From positions 1 to 12,006 of the forward strand of contig JAGBYN010000058.1 in NCBI GenBank assembly GCA_017628775.1: a stretch of DNA of 12,006 nt, given 5' to 3'. Every line of letters begins with the position of its first letter. Positions within the stretch are counted from its first letter, which is position 1. Under the pieces are notes generated by a model. It made no database searches, was not told the DNA's origin, and worked only from the letters and a program-made list of their open reading frames with translations. A program made the translations under genes and the position numbers. Of this stretch, positions 1-5,658 are shown one piece after another. This DNA is from Bacteroidaceae bacterium (GTDB lineage Bacteria; Bacteroidota; Bacteroidia; Bacteroidales; Bacteroidaceae).

Positions 1-2
1 CA

Positions 3-34
3 CAAATTTACTATATATTCCAGGAAAATCCAAA
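3..34 (-). promoter_or_regulatory. Bacteroidota-type promoter firing leftward out of the window
   Basis: On the minus strand TTTG (34-31) is followed by a 20-nt spacer (30-11) and then TAAATTTG (10-3). This matches both halves of the primary sigma-factor promoter described for Bacteroides (TTTG, 19-21 nt, TAnnTTTG). The start site would fall just beyond position 1, so the driven gene is outside the window and is transcribed leftward. It is the best promoter match in the window. The identity is inferred from consensus only. Confidence 0.6.
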
Positions 35-56
35 TTTCAGAAACCGTGCCAAAACC

Positions 57-164
57 CGAAAGGATCAACGCCTTTTTCAAAAACTTTACAAAATGAAACT
101 TTTTTGATCCTTTTACTTTCATTTTGATTTTTCGCCCTTTTTACAAAAATAACGAAAGGATCAA
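57..164. repeat. AAAGGATCAA triad: two direct copies and one inverted copy
   Basis: CGAAAGGATCAA occurs at 57-68 and again at 153-164, exactly 96 nt apart. Between them, at 104-113, lies the inverted form TTGATCCTTT. The middle copy could pair with either flanking copy, giving two mutually exclusive 10-bp hairpins. The stretch is AT-rich and has no credible ORF. On the minus strand it lies upstream of the leftward promoter at 3-34. The function is unknown: it could be a regulatory site or a decayed repeat. Confidence 0.45.
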
Positions 165-186
165 AGCAAAATGTTAAATGTGTTAT

Positions 187-214
187 GAGAGAGTTGAGAG
201 TTGAAAGTTGAGAG
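187..214. repeat. Heptamer tandem repeat (GAGTTGA-like)
   Basis: Three consecutive 7-nt units, GAGTTGA, GAGTTGA and AAGTTGA, occupy 191-211, with GAGA-rich flanks. The reverse complement of the same heptamer recurs at 4497-4510 and 4595-4615. This suggests slippage-prone low-complexity filler typical of intergenic DNA in this genome. No protein-coding role is apparent. Confidence 0.6.
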
Positions 215-234
215 AAAATACCAGCATTATTCGT

Positions 235-257
235 GAGACGTCCCATTGGGGCGTCTC
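235..257. repeat. REP-like palindrome
   Basis: GAGACGTCCC (235-244) pairs with GGGGCGTCTC (248-257) around the loop ATT, giving a 10-bp stem with one G-T wobble. It is GC-rich in an AT-rich setting and has no T-tract on either side, so a REP-type intergenic palindrome fits better than a terminator. My recollection is that similar GGAGACG palindromes recur in Bacteroidales intergenic DNA. This was not verified. Confidence 0.5.
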
Positions 258-336
258 CATAACAGTGTAGTTTCACCTCCAGCATTTTGCCAGCCGCACG
301 GCAGTTATATTCTGTACGCTTTTTAAACTTGATAAC

Positions 337-370
337 GAACCGAAGGTTCCTTTTAACGAGCCAAAGGCTC
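337..370. repeat. Pair of mini-hairpins with AAC leader (left set)
   Basis: Two perfect 5-bp hairpins stand in tandem: GAACC-GAA-GGTTC (337-349) and GAGCC-AAA-GGCTC (358-370). Each is preceded by AAC and carries a 3-nt A-rich loop. The stems differ but pairing is kept. The same design recurs three times at 4519-4582. No gene lies here, and any ORF covering the region is a translation of the repeats. Confidence 0.6.
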
Positions 371-392
371 TGCTCTGAACTCAAAACGCTTA

Positions 393-433
393 TAAGAAAA
401 ACGCAAGCGAAGCCTGGTGCAGGTTCGCTTGCG
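393..433 (-). terminator. Intrinsic terminator of the GH84 gene
   Basis: CGCAAGCGAA (402-411) and TTCGCTTGCG (424-433) form a 10-bp stem. It is extended by CCTG (413-416) pairing with CAGG (420-423) around a GTG loop, with G412 bulged. Read on the minus strand, the hairpin is followed by TTTTTCTT (400-393), the U-tract of a rho-independent terminator. It lies 62 nt downstream of the GH84 stop codon, so that gene is its obvious client. On the plus strand only CTTTG follows, so termination there should be weaker. Confidence 0.8.
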
Positions 434-495
434 CTTTGTTATGTATATGAATGCGACAAGGGTTTTATCTGCCCCCTGCGACGTGGATAAGCTGA

Positions 496-2718
496 TTAAC
501 GCTTCACGAAATTAAAGTTCTTGAAGTAAGCCTTAACTTCGGCACCACTTGTGTTGGTTACACGAATCTTTGTTGCTTCAATACCTGCAAGTTCATTGCC
601 TGTGTGAATCACAACATCGTCTGCCGAATAATGGAGCAAGCTCACCTTCTTCCATTCACCGTTTGTGGTGTAAAGTTCAAGCGTAAAGTTCTTTGCTACA
701 TCCTTCACACCGAAGTTGAAGTCCATACCCTGAAGGGTTATAGGACGGTCAATTTCAATGGTGAAGGCATCGCCAGGATTCCATGAAACAACTTCAAGGA
801 TACCATTCACGTGAACGTTATTACCTTGACCACGAACCGACTGTTGAGCCAACTGCTTCACGCTGGTTGTACTCTTATAAGGCTGGTATTCGCAAACAGG
901 ATCATAGTCTGTGCCATGAAGTTTGTTGTAAGCCTTCACTGTGTTAGCAAACACTTCGTTGAGCGTGGGCGCAAGGACTAAAGAACCAACCTTAATACCA
1001 GGTTGCAAAGGATGAAGAACGTTCTTATCGTTTGAAAGTTCATAAAGCTGTGCTTGAATTGACTTTGCTTCTTGGTAAAGATGATCAAAATCCAAGATAA
1101 AACCATCCATAGGCTTAGACCAATCTATCAATGCAGCAGAACATACATTAACACCAAACTGAGCCAACATCTTGCCATAAAGCAACCAGGGCTTCATTTC
1201 AATAAGCAAAGCGGGGTTGCTCTTGTCATTAAGCAGAAGGTTTGTGGCTAATTCAAGTTCCTTACAATTCTTGTAAAGCATAGCGATAGACTTCTTGTCG
1301 CCTTCCTTTGCAGCCTTTGCGATAGGTTGAAGTTCGCGGCTTTCATCACGACGGAAGCCATGACCATTAGGACCAAGGTCTTCATTGTAAGAAGCCCAAA
1401 TCTTAAGCGCCTCAGCATTGTGGGGCATCAAGTCCTTAATGGCCTTATCCCAAGAACTCATATAGTCGTAAGCCTCCATGTTCCAAGTATAGTCGGCAAT
1501 GCTGTAAAGCGAAATCTTTGAAGCCTCAGCATGCTCCATGGGGTTGCTCACAAAACCTGAGAGATCGTCGGCAATGTCAAGGCCGTTGCCATAGGTAGGA
1601 CCGAGGAGGATGTGGTCGCGCACGAAGTCGCTAACAGGGAAGTTAAGCCAGATGTAACCCTTACGCTGTATGCGTTCGTTGATCCATTCCATTGAGGGCT
1701 TGTCGATGGTGTGAACCACGGTGTTACCCGTCCACATGATGTTCACCGACTTATCCATGTCCTTACCAAGCGTGCGGAGATAGCCCTTCTCTTCGTTTGC
1801 CCATGAGCGGTTATACTCTGTAGGACACATCACGAGGGGAGCCACGTCGCCCTTGGCAAGCACAAAGTTTTGGTTCACATAGTTAAGGAGTGCCGCTTGC
1901 TTATCAGCCTTTGTGCCTTCGCCCCAAATATCGTCGAAGAACACAGCAAACGAACGAATACCGAGTTGATACATGATTTCGAGTTTATTCATCATGGCGT
2001 CGCGGTCGGCATCATTCCACTTGATATCTACCCCAGGGTGAATGGCCCAATAGAAATTCACACCATTCTTCTTGGCTGATTCCAAAAGGATTTGAATTTT
2101 CTTCGCTTCTGCTTCAGGGTATGGTTCGCGCCACTTATCACGGTGATAAGGGTCGTCCTTAGGACCGTAGATGTAAACATTCATCTTGTTGCGGCCGTAG
2201 AACTCGAATTGAGAAAGGCGGTCTTCCTGGCTCCAAGGAGTGCCGTAGAAACCTTCAACAACACCACGAAACGCCACATCAGGGAAGTCGGTAATTTCGC
2301 AAAGTTCAAGCTTGCCTTCGCGCATCATGGCGAGGAGCGACTGCACACCGTAGAAAGCACCGCGTTCATCAGCTGCAGCGATCACGATTTCCTTGTCGGT
2401 CACCTTGAGGTAGTAACCTTCAGCCTTCGTGGGGATAAGTTTCTTGTACTTCTTAACAACCTTTTGAGTGCCAAAACCAATGGTGAGTTGAAAGGCTTTT
2501 TTGTCAACAACGACTTCGGGGCTTGCCGTAGCAAGTGCGTCGAGCACGTAAGAGGCGTCGTAACCCTTTTCCTTAACGATGTTCCAAGCTGCAGGCACAT
2601 CTACGAGAGCACCAACGTTTGCCACTTGCTGAGGAACGGGATTGATGTTGCTCACTTGAGCAGAAGCGCTGTAAGCGCCAAAGCATAAGAGTGAGGCAAG
2701 AATAAGTTTTTTGTTCAT
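496..2718 (-). CDS. Exported GH84 beta-N-acetylglucosaminidase (O-GlcNAcase family)
   Basis: This is a 740-aa secreted glycoside hydrolase that removes beta-linked N-acetylglucosamine from glycans or O-GlcNAc proteins by the substrate-assisted retaining mechanism of family GH84. Residues 1-20 are a signal peptide (MNKKLILASLLCFGAYSASA, likely cut before Q21), so the enzyme acts in the periplasm or at the cell surface. Residues about 22-147 form the GH20b-like N-terminal domain. The catalytic barrel starts near 148 and carries VEGFYGTPW (154-162), YIYGPKDDPYH, WAIHPG (224-229) and AVFFDDIWGEG with D262-D263, the expected catalytic Asp pair. A helical region and a beta-rich C-terminal domain (about 640-740) follow. 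Order and length match the characterised Bacteroides thetaiotaomicron enzyme BT_4395 (737 aa). pepD lies 111 nt upstream on the same strand, but no clear promoter is visible between them, so read-through is possible. Physiological substrates, such as host mucin glycans, are inferred from the family. Confidence 0.95.
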   Translation of the reverse strand: MNKKLILASLLCFGAYSASAQVSNINPVPQQVANVGALVDVPAAWNIVKEKGYDASYVLDALATASPEVVVDKKAFQLTIGFGTQKVVKKYKKLIPTKAEGYYLKVTDKEIVIAAADERGAFYGVQSLLAMMREGKLELCEITDFPDVAFRGVVEGFYGTPWSQEDRLSQFEFYGRNKMNVYIYGPKDDPYHRDKWREPYPEAEAKKIQILLESAKKNGVNFYWAIHPGVDIKWNDADRDAMMNKLEIMYQLGIRSFAVFFDDIWGEGTKADKQAALLNYVNQNFVLAKGDVAPLVMCPTEYNRSWANEEKGYLRTLGKDMDKSVNIMWTGNTVVHTIDKPSMEWINERIQRKGYIWLNFPVSDFVRDHILLGPTYGNGLDIADDLSGFVSNPMEHAEASKISLYSIADYTWNMEAYDYMSSWDKAIKDLMPHNAEALKIWASYNEDLGPNGHGFRRDESRELQPIAKAAKEGDKKSIAMLYKNCKELELATNLLLNDKSNPALLIEMKPWLLYGKMLAQFGVNVCSAALIDWSKPMDGFILDFDHLYQEAKSIQAQLYELSNDKNVLHPLQPGIKVGSLVLAPTLNEVFANTVKAYNKLHGTDYDPVCEYQPYKSTTSVKQLAQQSVRGQGNNVHVNGILEVVSWNPGDAFTIEIDRPITLQGMDFNFGVKDVAKNFTLELYTTNGEWKKVSLLHYSADDVVIHTGNELAGIEATKIRVTNTSGAEVKAYFKNFNFVKR

Positions 2719-2829
2719 ATCTATTTGAGGTTAAGATTTTCTTGATTTTCTAAAAAGTTATAGAAACTTTAGAGGTTTTAGATGCTCTATATTTTCTATA
2801 CTTTCTAAATATTCATCTATCAAAAAATA

Positions 2830-4287
2830 TTACTTTTTAGGTGTACGTTCAAGCGTTGTGAGTACGAATTGCCAGTACTTTTCAACACTTGGAATATAGC
2901 AACGTTCGTTGGGTGTGTGGGGCGAACGCATAGTAGGACCGAAGCTCACCATATCCATCTTAGGATACTTCGCACCAATGACACCGCATTCCAAACCTGC
3001 GTGGATAACCTGAACCTTACTATCTGCACCGAAGAGTTCCTTATAAACATCCTTCATAAGCGCAACAATTTCGCTTTCGGGGTTGGGTTGCCAAGCGGGA
3101 TAAGCACCATCGAGCTCAATCTTCATGCCAGCCATAGAGAACACGCTTTCGAGGGTTTCAGAGCAGCAGTCGCGCATACTGTCGCGAGATGAACGAACGA
3201 GCACCTTAAACATCACCTTTCCGCCTCCAATTTCAACAATAGCGAGGTTTGAAGATGTTTCAACGATGCTGGGCACTTCAGGAATGAAGCGCATCACGCC
3301 GTTGTGGCAAGCGCAAAGGGCATTGACGAGGTTATCTTGAATTTCTTCGGGAACGAGGGCTGAAGGAAGCGCAGCATCGGCAATGTCGAGCGTCAAAGCT
3401 TTTTCTACAAAGCCGTACTCACCCTTGAATGTTTCGCGCCATTCATCAACCACTTCTTTGAGCGCTTCAACATTCTCTGCAGGAATGGTGAGCACTACGT
3501 CGCAATCACGTGGAATCGCATTGCGCATATTACCGCCTTGCCATGATGCGAGACGTGCTTCGAAGTTTGCGATTGCATCCTGCACGAGGCGTGCCATCAT
3601 CTTGTTGGCATTACCACGACCTTCGTTGATTTCAAGACCAGAGTGTCCACCGAGCAAGTTGTGGATACCAATGGTTACAGCAACATCACCTGCAGGCACT
3701 TCTTCTTCCTTATATTCCAAAGAAGCAGTGAGGTTGATACCACCAGCCGAACCAATCATGAATTCGCCGAATGTTTCATTATCGAGGTTCAAAAGGATTT
3801 CACCCTTAAGGAGGTCTGTTGCCATGTTGTTCACACCACCCATGGTTGATTCTTCGTCGGCAGTAATAAAGCCTTCGAGGGGACCATGCTTGAGGGTACT
3901 GTCTTCCATAATTGACATGATGGTTGCCACCGCCATACCATCGTCAGCACCAAGCGTCTTATTCTTTGCCTTTACCCATTCGCCATCAATCCATGTTTCA
4001 ATGGGGTCGGTTTCAAAGTTGTGAGGTGAATCAGGAGTCTTCTGAGGCACCATGTCCATATGGCCCTGAAGCGTAACGATCTTGCAATCTTCCATACCTG
4101 GAGATGCAGGCTTATACATAATCACATTACCTGCATCATCAAGTTTAGCTTCAACACCTTTTTCTTGAGCCCAATCAAGAAGGAATTTTTGAATTTTTTC
4201 AAGGTGTCCGCTTGGGCGAGGCACTTGTGTAAGGAGGTAAAAGTTTTCCCAAATAGCTTTGGGTTGAAGATTTCTAATTTCTGACAT
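2830..4287 (-). CDS. pepD: Aminoacyl-histidine dipeptidase (Xaa-His dipeptidase, peptidase M20)
   Basis: This is a cytosolic dinuclear-metal dipeptidase that hydrolyses Xaa-His (carnosine-like) and other dipeptides during peptide salvage. From M1 at 4287 the protein is 485 aa, the same length as E. coli PepD. Metal-site motifs are LQGHMDM (H76, D78), TLGADDGMA (D115), TADEEST (E145-E146) and a C-terminal SPHTPNE (H457). HAGLECG supplies a further conserved Glu. The dimerisation or lid domain sits roughly between 185 and 390. The frame stays open 74 codons further upstream to 4509, but that extension only translates intergenic repeats (an RVGPSxIN motif three times), and MSEIRNLQPKAIWENF is the normal family N-terminus, so 4287 is the start. 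No signal peptide is present. I see no consensus promoter directly upstream. It may be transcribed from within the repeat island or by read-through from the membrane-protein gene. Confidence 0.95.
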   Translation of the reverse strand: MSEIRNLQPKAIWENFYLLTQVPRPSGHLEKIQKFLLDWAQEKGVEAKLDDAGNVIMYKPASPGMEDCKIVTLQGHMDMVPQKTPDSPHNFETDPIETWIDGEWVKAKNKTLGADDGMAVATIMSIMEDSTLKHGPLEGFITADEESTMGGVNNMATDLLKGEILLNLDNETFGEFMIGSAGGINLTASLEYKEEEVPAGDVAVTIGIHNLLGGHSGLEINEGRGNANKMMARLVQDAIANFEARLASWQGGNMRNAIPRDCDVVLTIPAENVEALKEVVDEWRETFKGEYGFVEKALTLDIADAALPSALVPEEIQDNLVNALCACHNGVMRFIPEVPSIVETSSNLAIVEIGGGKVMFKVLVRSSRDSMRDCCSETLESVFSMAGMKIELDGAYPAWQPNPESEIVALMKDVYKELFGADSKVQVIHAGLECGVIGAKYPKMDMVSFGPTMRSPHTPNERCYIPSVEKYWQFVLTTLERTPKK

Positions 4288-4338
4288 AATTTTATTTTTA
4301 AGGTTATTATTTATATTAACTATAGATATGTTGATTGG

Positions 4339-4464
4339 CGACGGGCCAACACGACTTGGCACGATTCGTGAGTTGATTGACGACGGGCCGACACGGGGAT
4401 TAATGGATTGACGGTTAATCCACGACGGGCCGACACGGTGATCGGCCCCTACACATTCCGGATG
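4339..4464. repeat. Three units of a 42-nt-period repeat with a REP-like hairpin
   Basis: CGACGGGCC[G/A]ACACG begins at 4339, 4381 and 4423, a period of exactly 42 nt. The first 15-16 nt of each unit are conserved and the remainder varies, partly sharing a TTGATTG/GGATTGA motif. In the third unit GGGCCGA (4427-4433) pairs with TCGGCCC (4442-4448) around an 8-nt loop. On the minus strand this reads GTAGGGGCCGA...TCGGCCCGTCG, resembling the GTAGGGGC-type REP palindromes found between genes in many gut bacteria. Because 42 is a multiple of 3 and the minus frame has no stop, the array translates in frame ahead of pepD. Confidence 0.65.
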
Positions 4465-4468
4465 GCGT

Positions 4469-4510
4469 TGTACTCTGTACTCTGTTATCTGTACTCTCTC
4501 AACTCTCAAC
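4469..4510. repeat. Heptamer array (TGTACTC / TCTCAAC)
   Basis: Six contiguous 7-nt units fill this stretch: TGTACTC, TGTACTC, TGTTATC, TGTACTC, TCTCAAC, TCTCAAC. The second type is a permutation of the reverse complement of the GAGTTGA heptamer at 187-214. This is a slippage-type tandem repeat between pepD and the membrane-protein gene, with no coding function visible. Confidence 0.65.
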
Positions 4511-4518
4511 TTCTTAAC

Positions 4519-4582
4519 GAGCCAAAAGCTCCTCTTAACCTCTTAACGGACCTTTAGGTCCCTCTGAACGAGGCGAAGCCTC
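4519..4582. repeat. Three mini-hairpins with AAC leader (right set)
   Basis: Three tandem hairpins occur: GAGC-CAAAA-GCTC (4519-4531), GGACC-TTTA-GGTCC (4548-4561) and GAGGC-GAA-GCCTC (4570-4582). Each is preceded by TTAAC or TGAAC. They have the same design as the pair at 337-370. Stem sequences differ at several positions while complementarity is preserved. They lie just beyond the 3' end of the membrane-protein gene and could weakly affect mRNA ends, but no T-tract makes them an ordinary terminator. Confidence 0.6.
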
Positions 4583-4594
4583 TTCTCTCCTCTC

Positions 4595-4615
4595 TCAACT
4601 CTAAACTCTCAACTC
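4595..4615. repeat. Heptamer array overlapping the end of the membrane-protein gene
   Basis: Three contiguous units, TCAACTC, TAAACTC and TCAACTC, run over the last bases of the membrane-protein gene. On the minus strand they read GAGTTGA, GAGTTTA, GAGTTGA. The TGA of the first unit (4611-4609) is the stop codon of that gene. The repeat is the same as at 187-214. Confidence 0.65.
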
Positions 4616-5619
4616 TTAGACTTATACAACGATAAATCGATTAATCCGTAAGCGCCAAGCACAATCACCTCAATCGTCTGAATGGTGTGAACAACAAGCG
4701 CAAATAGAATTGCAGGGGTTTCAGCTACGCCATAAATCACCAGCATGGTTTTGACGGCGAAGTGCCAAGAACCGGCTCCATTCGGTGTAGGAACAAGCAC
4801 GGCAAACGAACCAACACTAAAGATTAACAATGCCGCCATAGGGTCGATGTTTGACGTAAAGTCAAAACAAAAGAATGCCAAATAAAAATGAAAGAAATAA
4901 CCCACCCAAATACCGATGGAATAAAACCAATACAGGGCAACACTTTCAACATGGCGCAACGACTTTATACCTGTCCACACATCAAGGGCATGCTCGCGAC
5001 CTTTTGAAAACATCTTGTAGCGAAACACCAAAATCAGAGCCAAAGCGAGGAGGAAAAGCAAGCAACACAAAGTCACAAGATAACCCGTGCTCGTAAATTG
5101 ATGGAGCAATGCCACCAAATCAAAACCCGTTTGTGCTGCAAATTGCATAAAGGTGGGCAACTGACTTATGAAAGCAACTCCAGCAATCAACATCATCAAC
5201 AGTGAATCAACCACGCGCTCAGTGACAACGGTGCCCAAAGCTTTTGTAAAACGAATACCGTCCTTCTTCTTCAGGGTACCACAGCGAGTCACTTCACCAA
5301 TGCGAGGCACCACAAGACTTGAAGCATACGACAGGAATATCGCATTGATGCATGTACGCGCTGAGGGGCTCTCGCCTGTGGGGAGCAATGCCATACGCCA
5401 ACGCAATGCACGAAAAACCTGCGGTAGAATGCCAAACACTAAAGAAGCCGCCATCCAACCCCAATGTACTTCATGCTGCAAGGTGTATAGAAAATCACTC
5501 CAATCCGTGTCGCGATACATCCACCACAGAATAGCAGCTCCAAGCAATAATGGGAATCCAATGTTTAATATATTGCGGAGAAAATGTTTCAAAGTTCTAA
5601 GTTTTATATAATTTTGCAA
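4609..5619 (-). CDS. Multi-pass membrane protein, YbhN / LPG-synthase transmembrane (flippase-like) family
   Basis: This is an integral inner-membrane protein with about eight hydrophobic helices (roughly residues 15-34, 55-72, 90-105, 131-152, 180-200, 226-252, 258-277 and 289-325). It resembles the membrane domain of lysylphosphatidylglycerol synthases (UPF0104/YbhN) without the aminoacyl-transferase domain. Family-type motifs are PRIGEVTR (105-112), TERVVDS (133-139) and PTPNGAGSWHF (277-287). Such proteins are annotated as flippase-like and implicated in moving lipids or lipid-linked substrates; the substrate here is unknown. No ATG lies before the first helix. The frame begins after a stop at 5637-5635 and offers only TTG codons at 5619 (336 aa) or 5592 (327 aa). 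The 5592 start, giving KHFLRNILNIGFPLLLG, looks closer to typical family N-termini and would leave a leader after the predicted promoter. The stop codon lies inside a heptamer repeat. It is divergent to ksgA. Confidence 0.85.
   Translation of the reverse strand: MQNYIKLRTLKHFLRNILNIGFPLLLGAAILWWMYRDTDWSDFLYTLQHEVHWGWMAASLVFGILPQVFRALRWRMALLPTGESPSARTCINAIFLSYASSLVVPRIGEVTRCGTLKKKDGIRFTKALGTVVTERVVDSLLMMLIAGVAFISQLPTFMQFAAQTGFDLVALLHQFTSTGYLVTLCCLLFLLALALILVFRYKMFSKGREHALDVWTGIKSLRHVESVALYWFYSIGIWVGYFFHFYLAFFCFDFTSNIDPMAALLIFSVGSFAVLVPTPNGAGSWHFAVKTMLVIYGVAETPAILFALVVHTIQTIEVIVLGAYGLIDLSLYKSKS
5587..5616 (+). promoter_or_regulatory. Predicted promoter of ksgA
   Basis: TTTC (5587-5590), an 18-nt spacer and TAATTTTG followed by C (5609-5617) fit the Bacteroidota TTTG/TAnnTTTG pattern, with a perfect downstream box and one mismatch upstream. 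Transcription would begin near 5623, leaving a leader of about 30 nt before the ATG at 5653. The promoter overlaps the 5' codons of the divergent membrane-protein gene. Confidence 0.55.
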
Positions 5620-5629
5620 ATAGATTTTA

Positions 5630-5658
5630 CAAAATTAGGAAAAACAAATGATATGAAA
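5630..5658 (-). promoter_or_regulatory. Possible promoter of the membrane-protein gene
   Basis: On the minus strand TAATTTTG (5637-5630), followed by T, matches TAnnTTTG. A TTTC at 5658-5655 lies 17 nt upstream, a short spacer for the family. A start near 5624 would leave only about 4 nt before the TTG at 5619 but about 30 nt before the TTG at 5592, which weakly favours the inner start. The upstream box is weak and overlaps the first codons of ksgA. Confidence 0.35.

Noticed and set aside
37..384. 115-codon minus-strand ORF in the left island
   Set aside because: It runs through the heptamer array, the REP palindrome, a mini-hairpin and the AAAGGATCAA repeats. It has no recognisable domain, and its ends do not fit the promoter at 3-34 or the terminator at 393-433.
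287..490. 67-codon plus-strand ORF
   Set aside because: It translates both mini-hairpins and the GH84 terminator hairpin. It is opposite to the neighbouring gene and has no protein-like pattern.
2092..2688. 198-codon ORF antisense to the GH84 gene
   Set aside because: It is a shadow of a confidently identified coding sequence and does not resemble any family.
3383..4024. 213-codon ORF antisense to pepD
   Set aside because: Ser- and Pro-rich composition typical of a reverse-frame artefact, fully inside pepD.
4339..4464. CRISPR-like array
   Set aside because: The period is 42 nt but only three units exist, the conserved part is 15-16 nt and the rest is partly shared between units. No cas gene is nearby.
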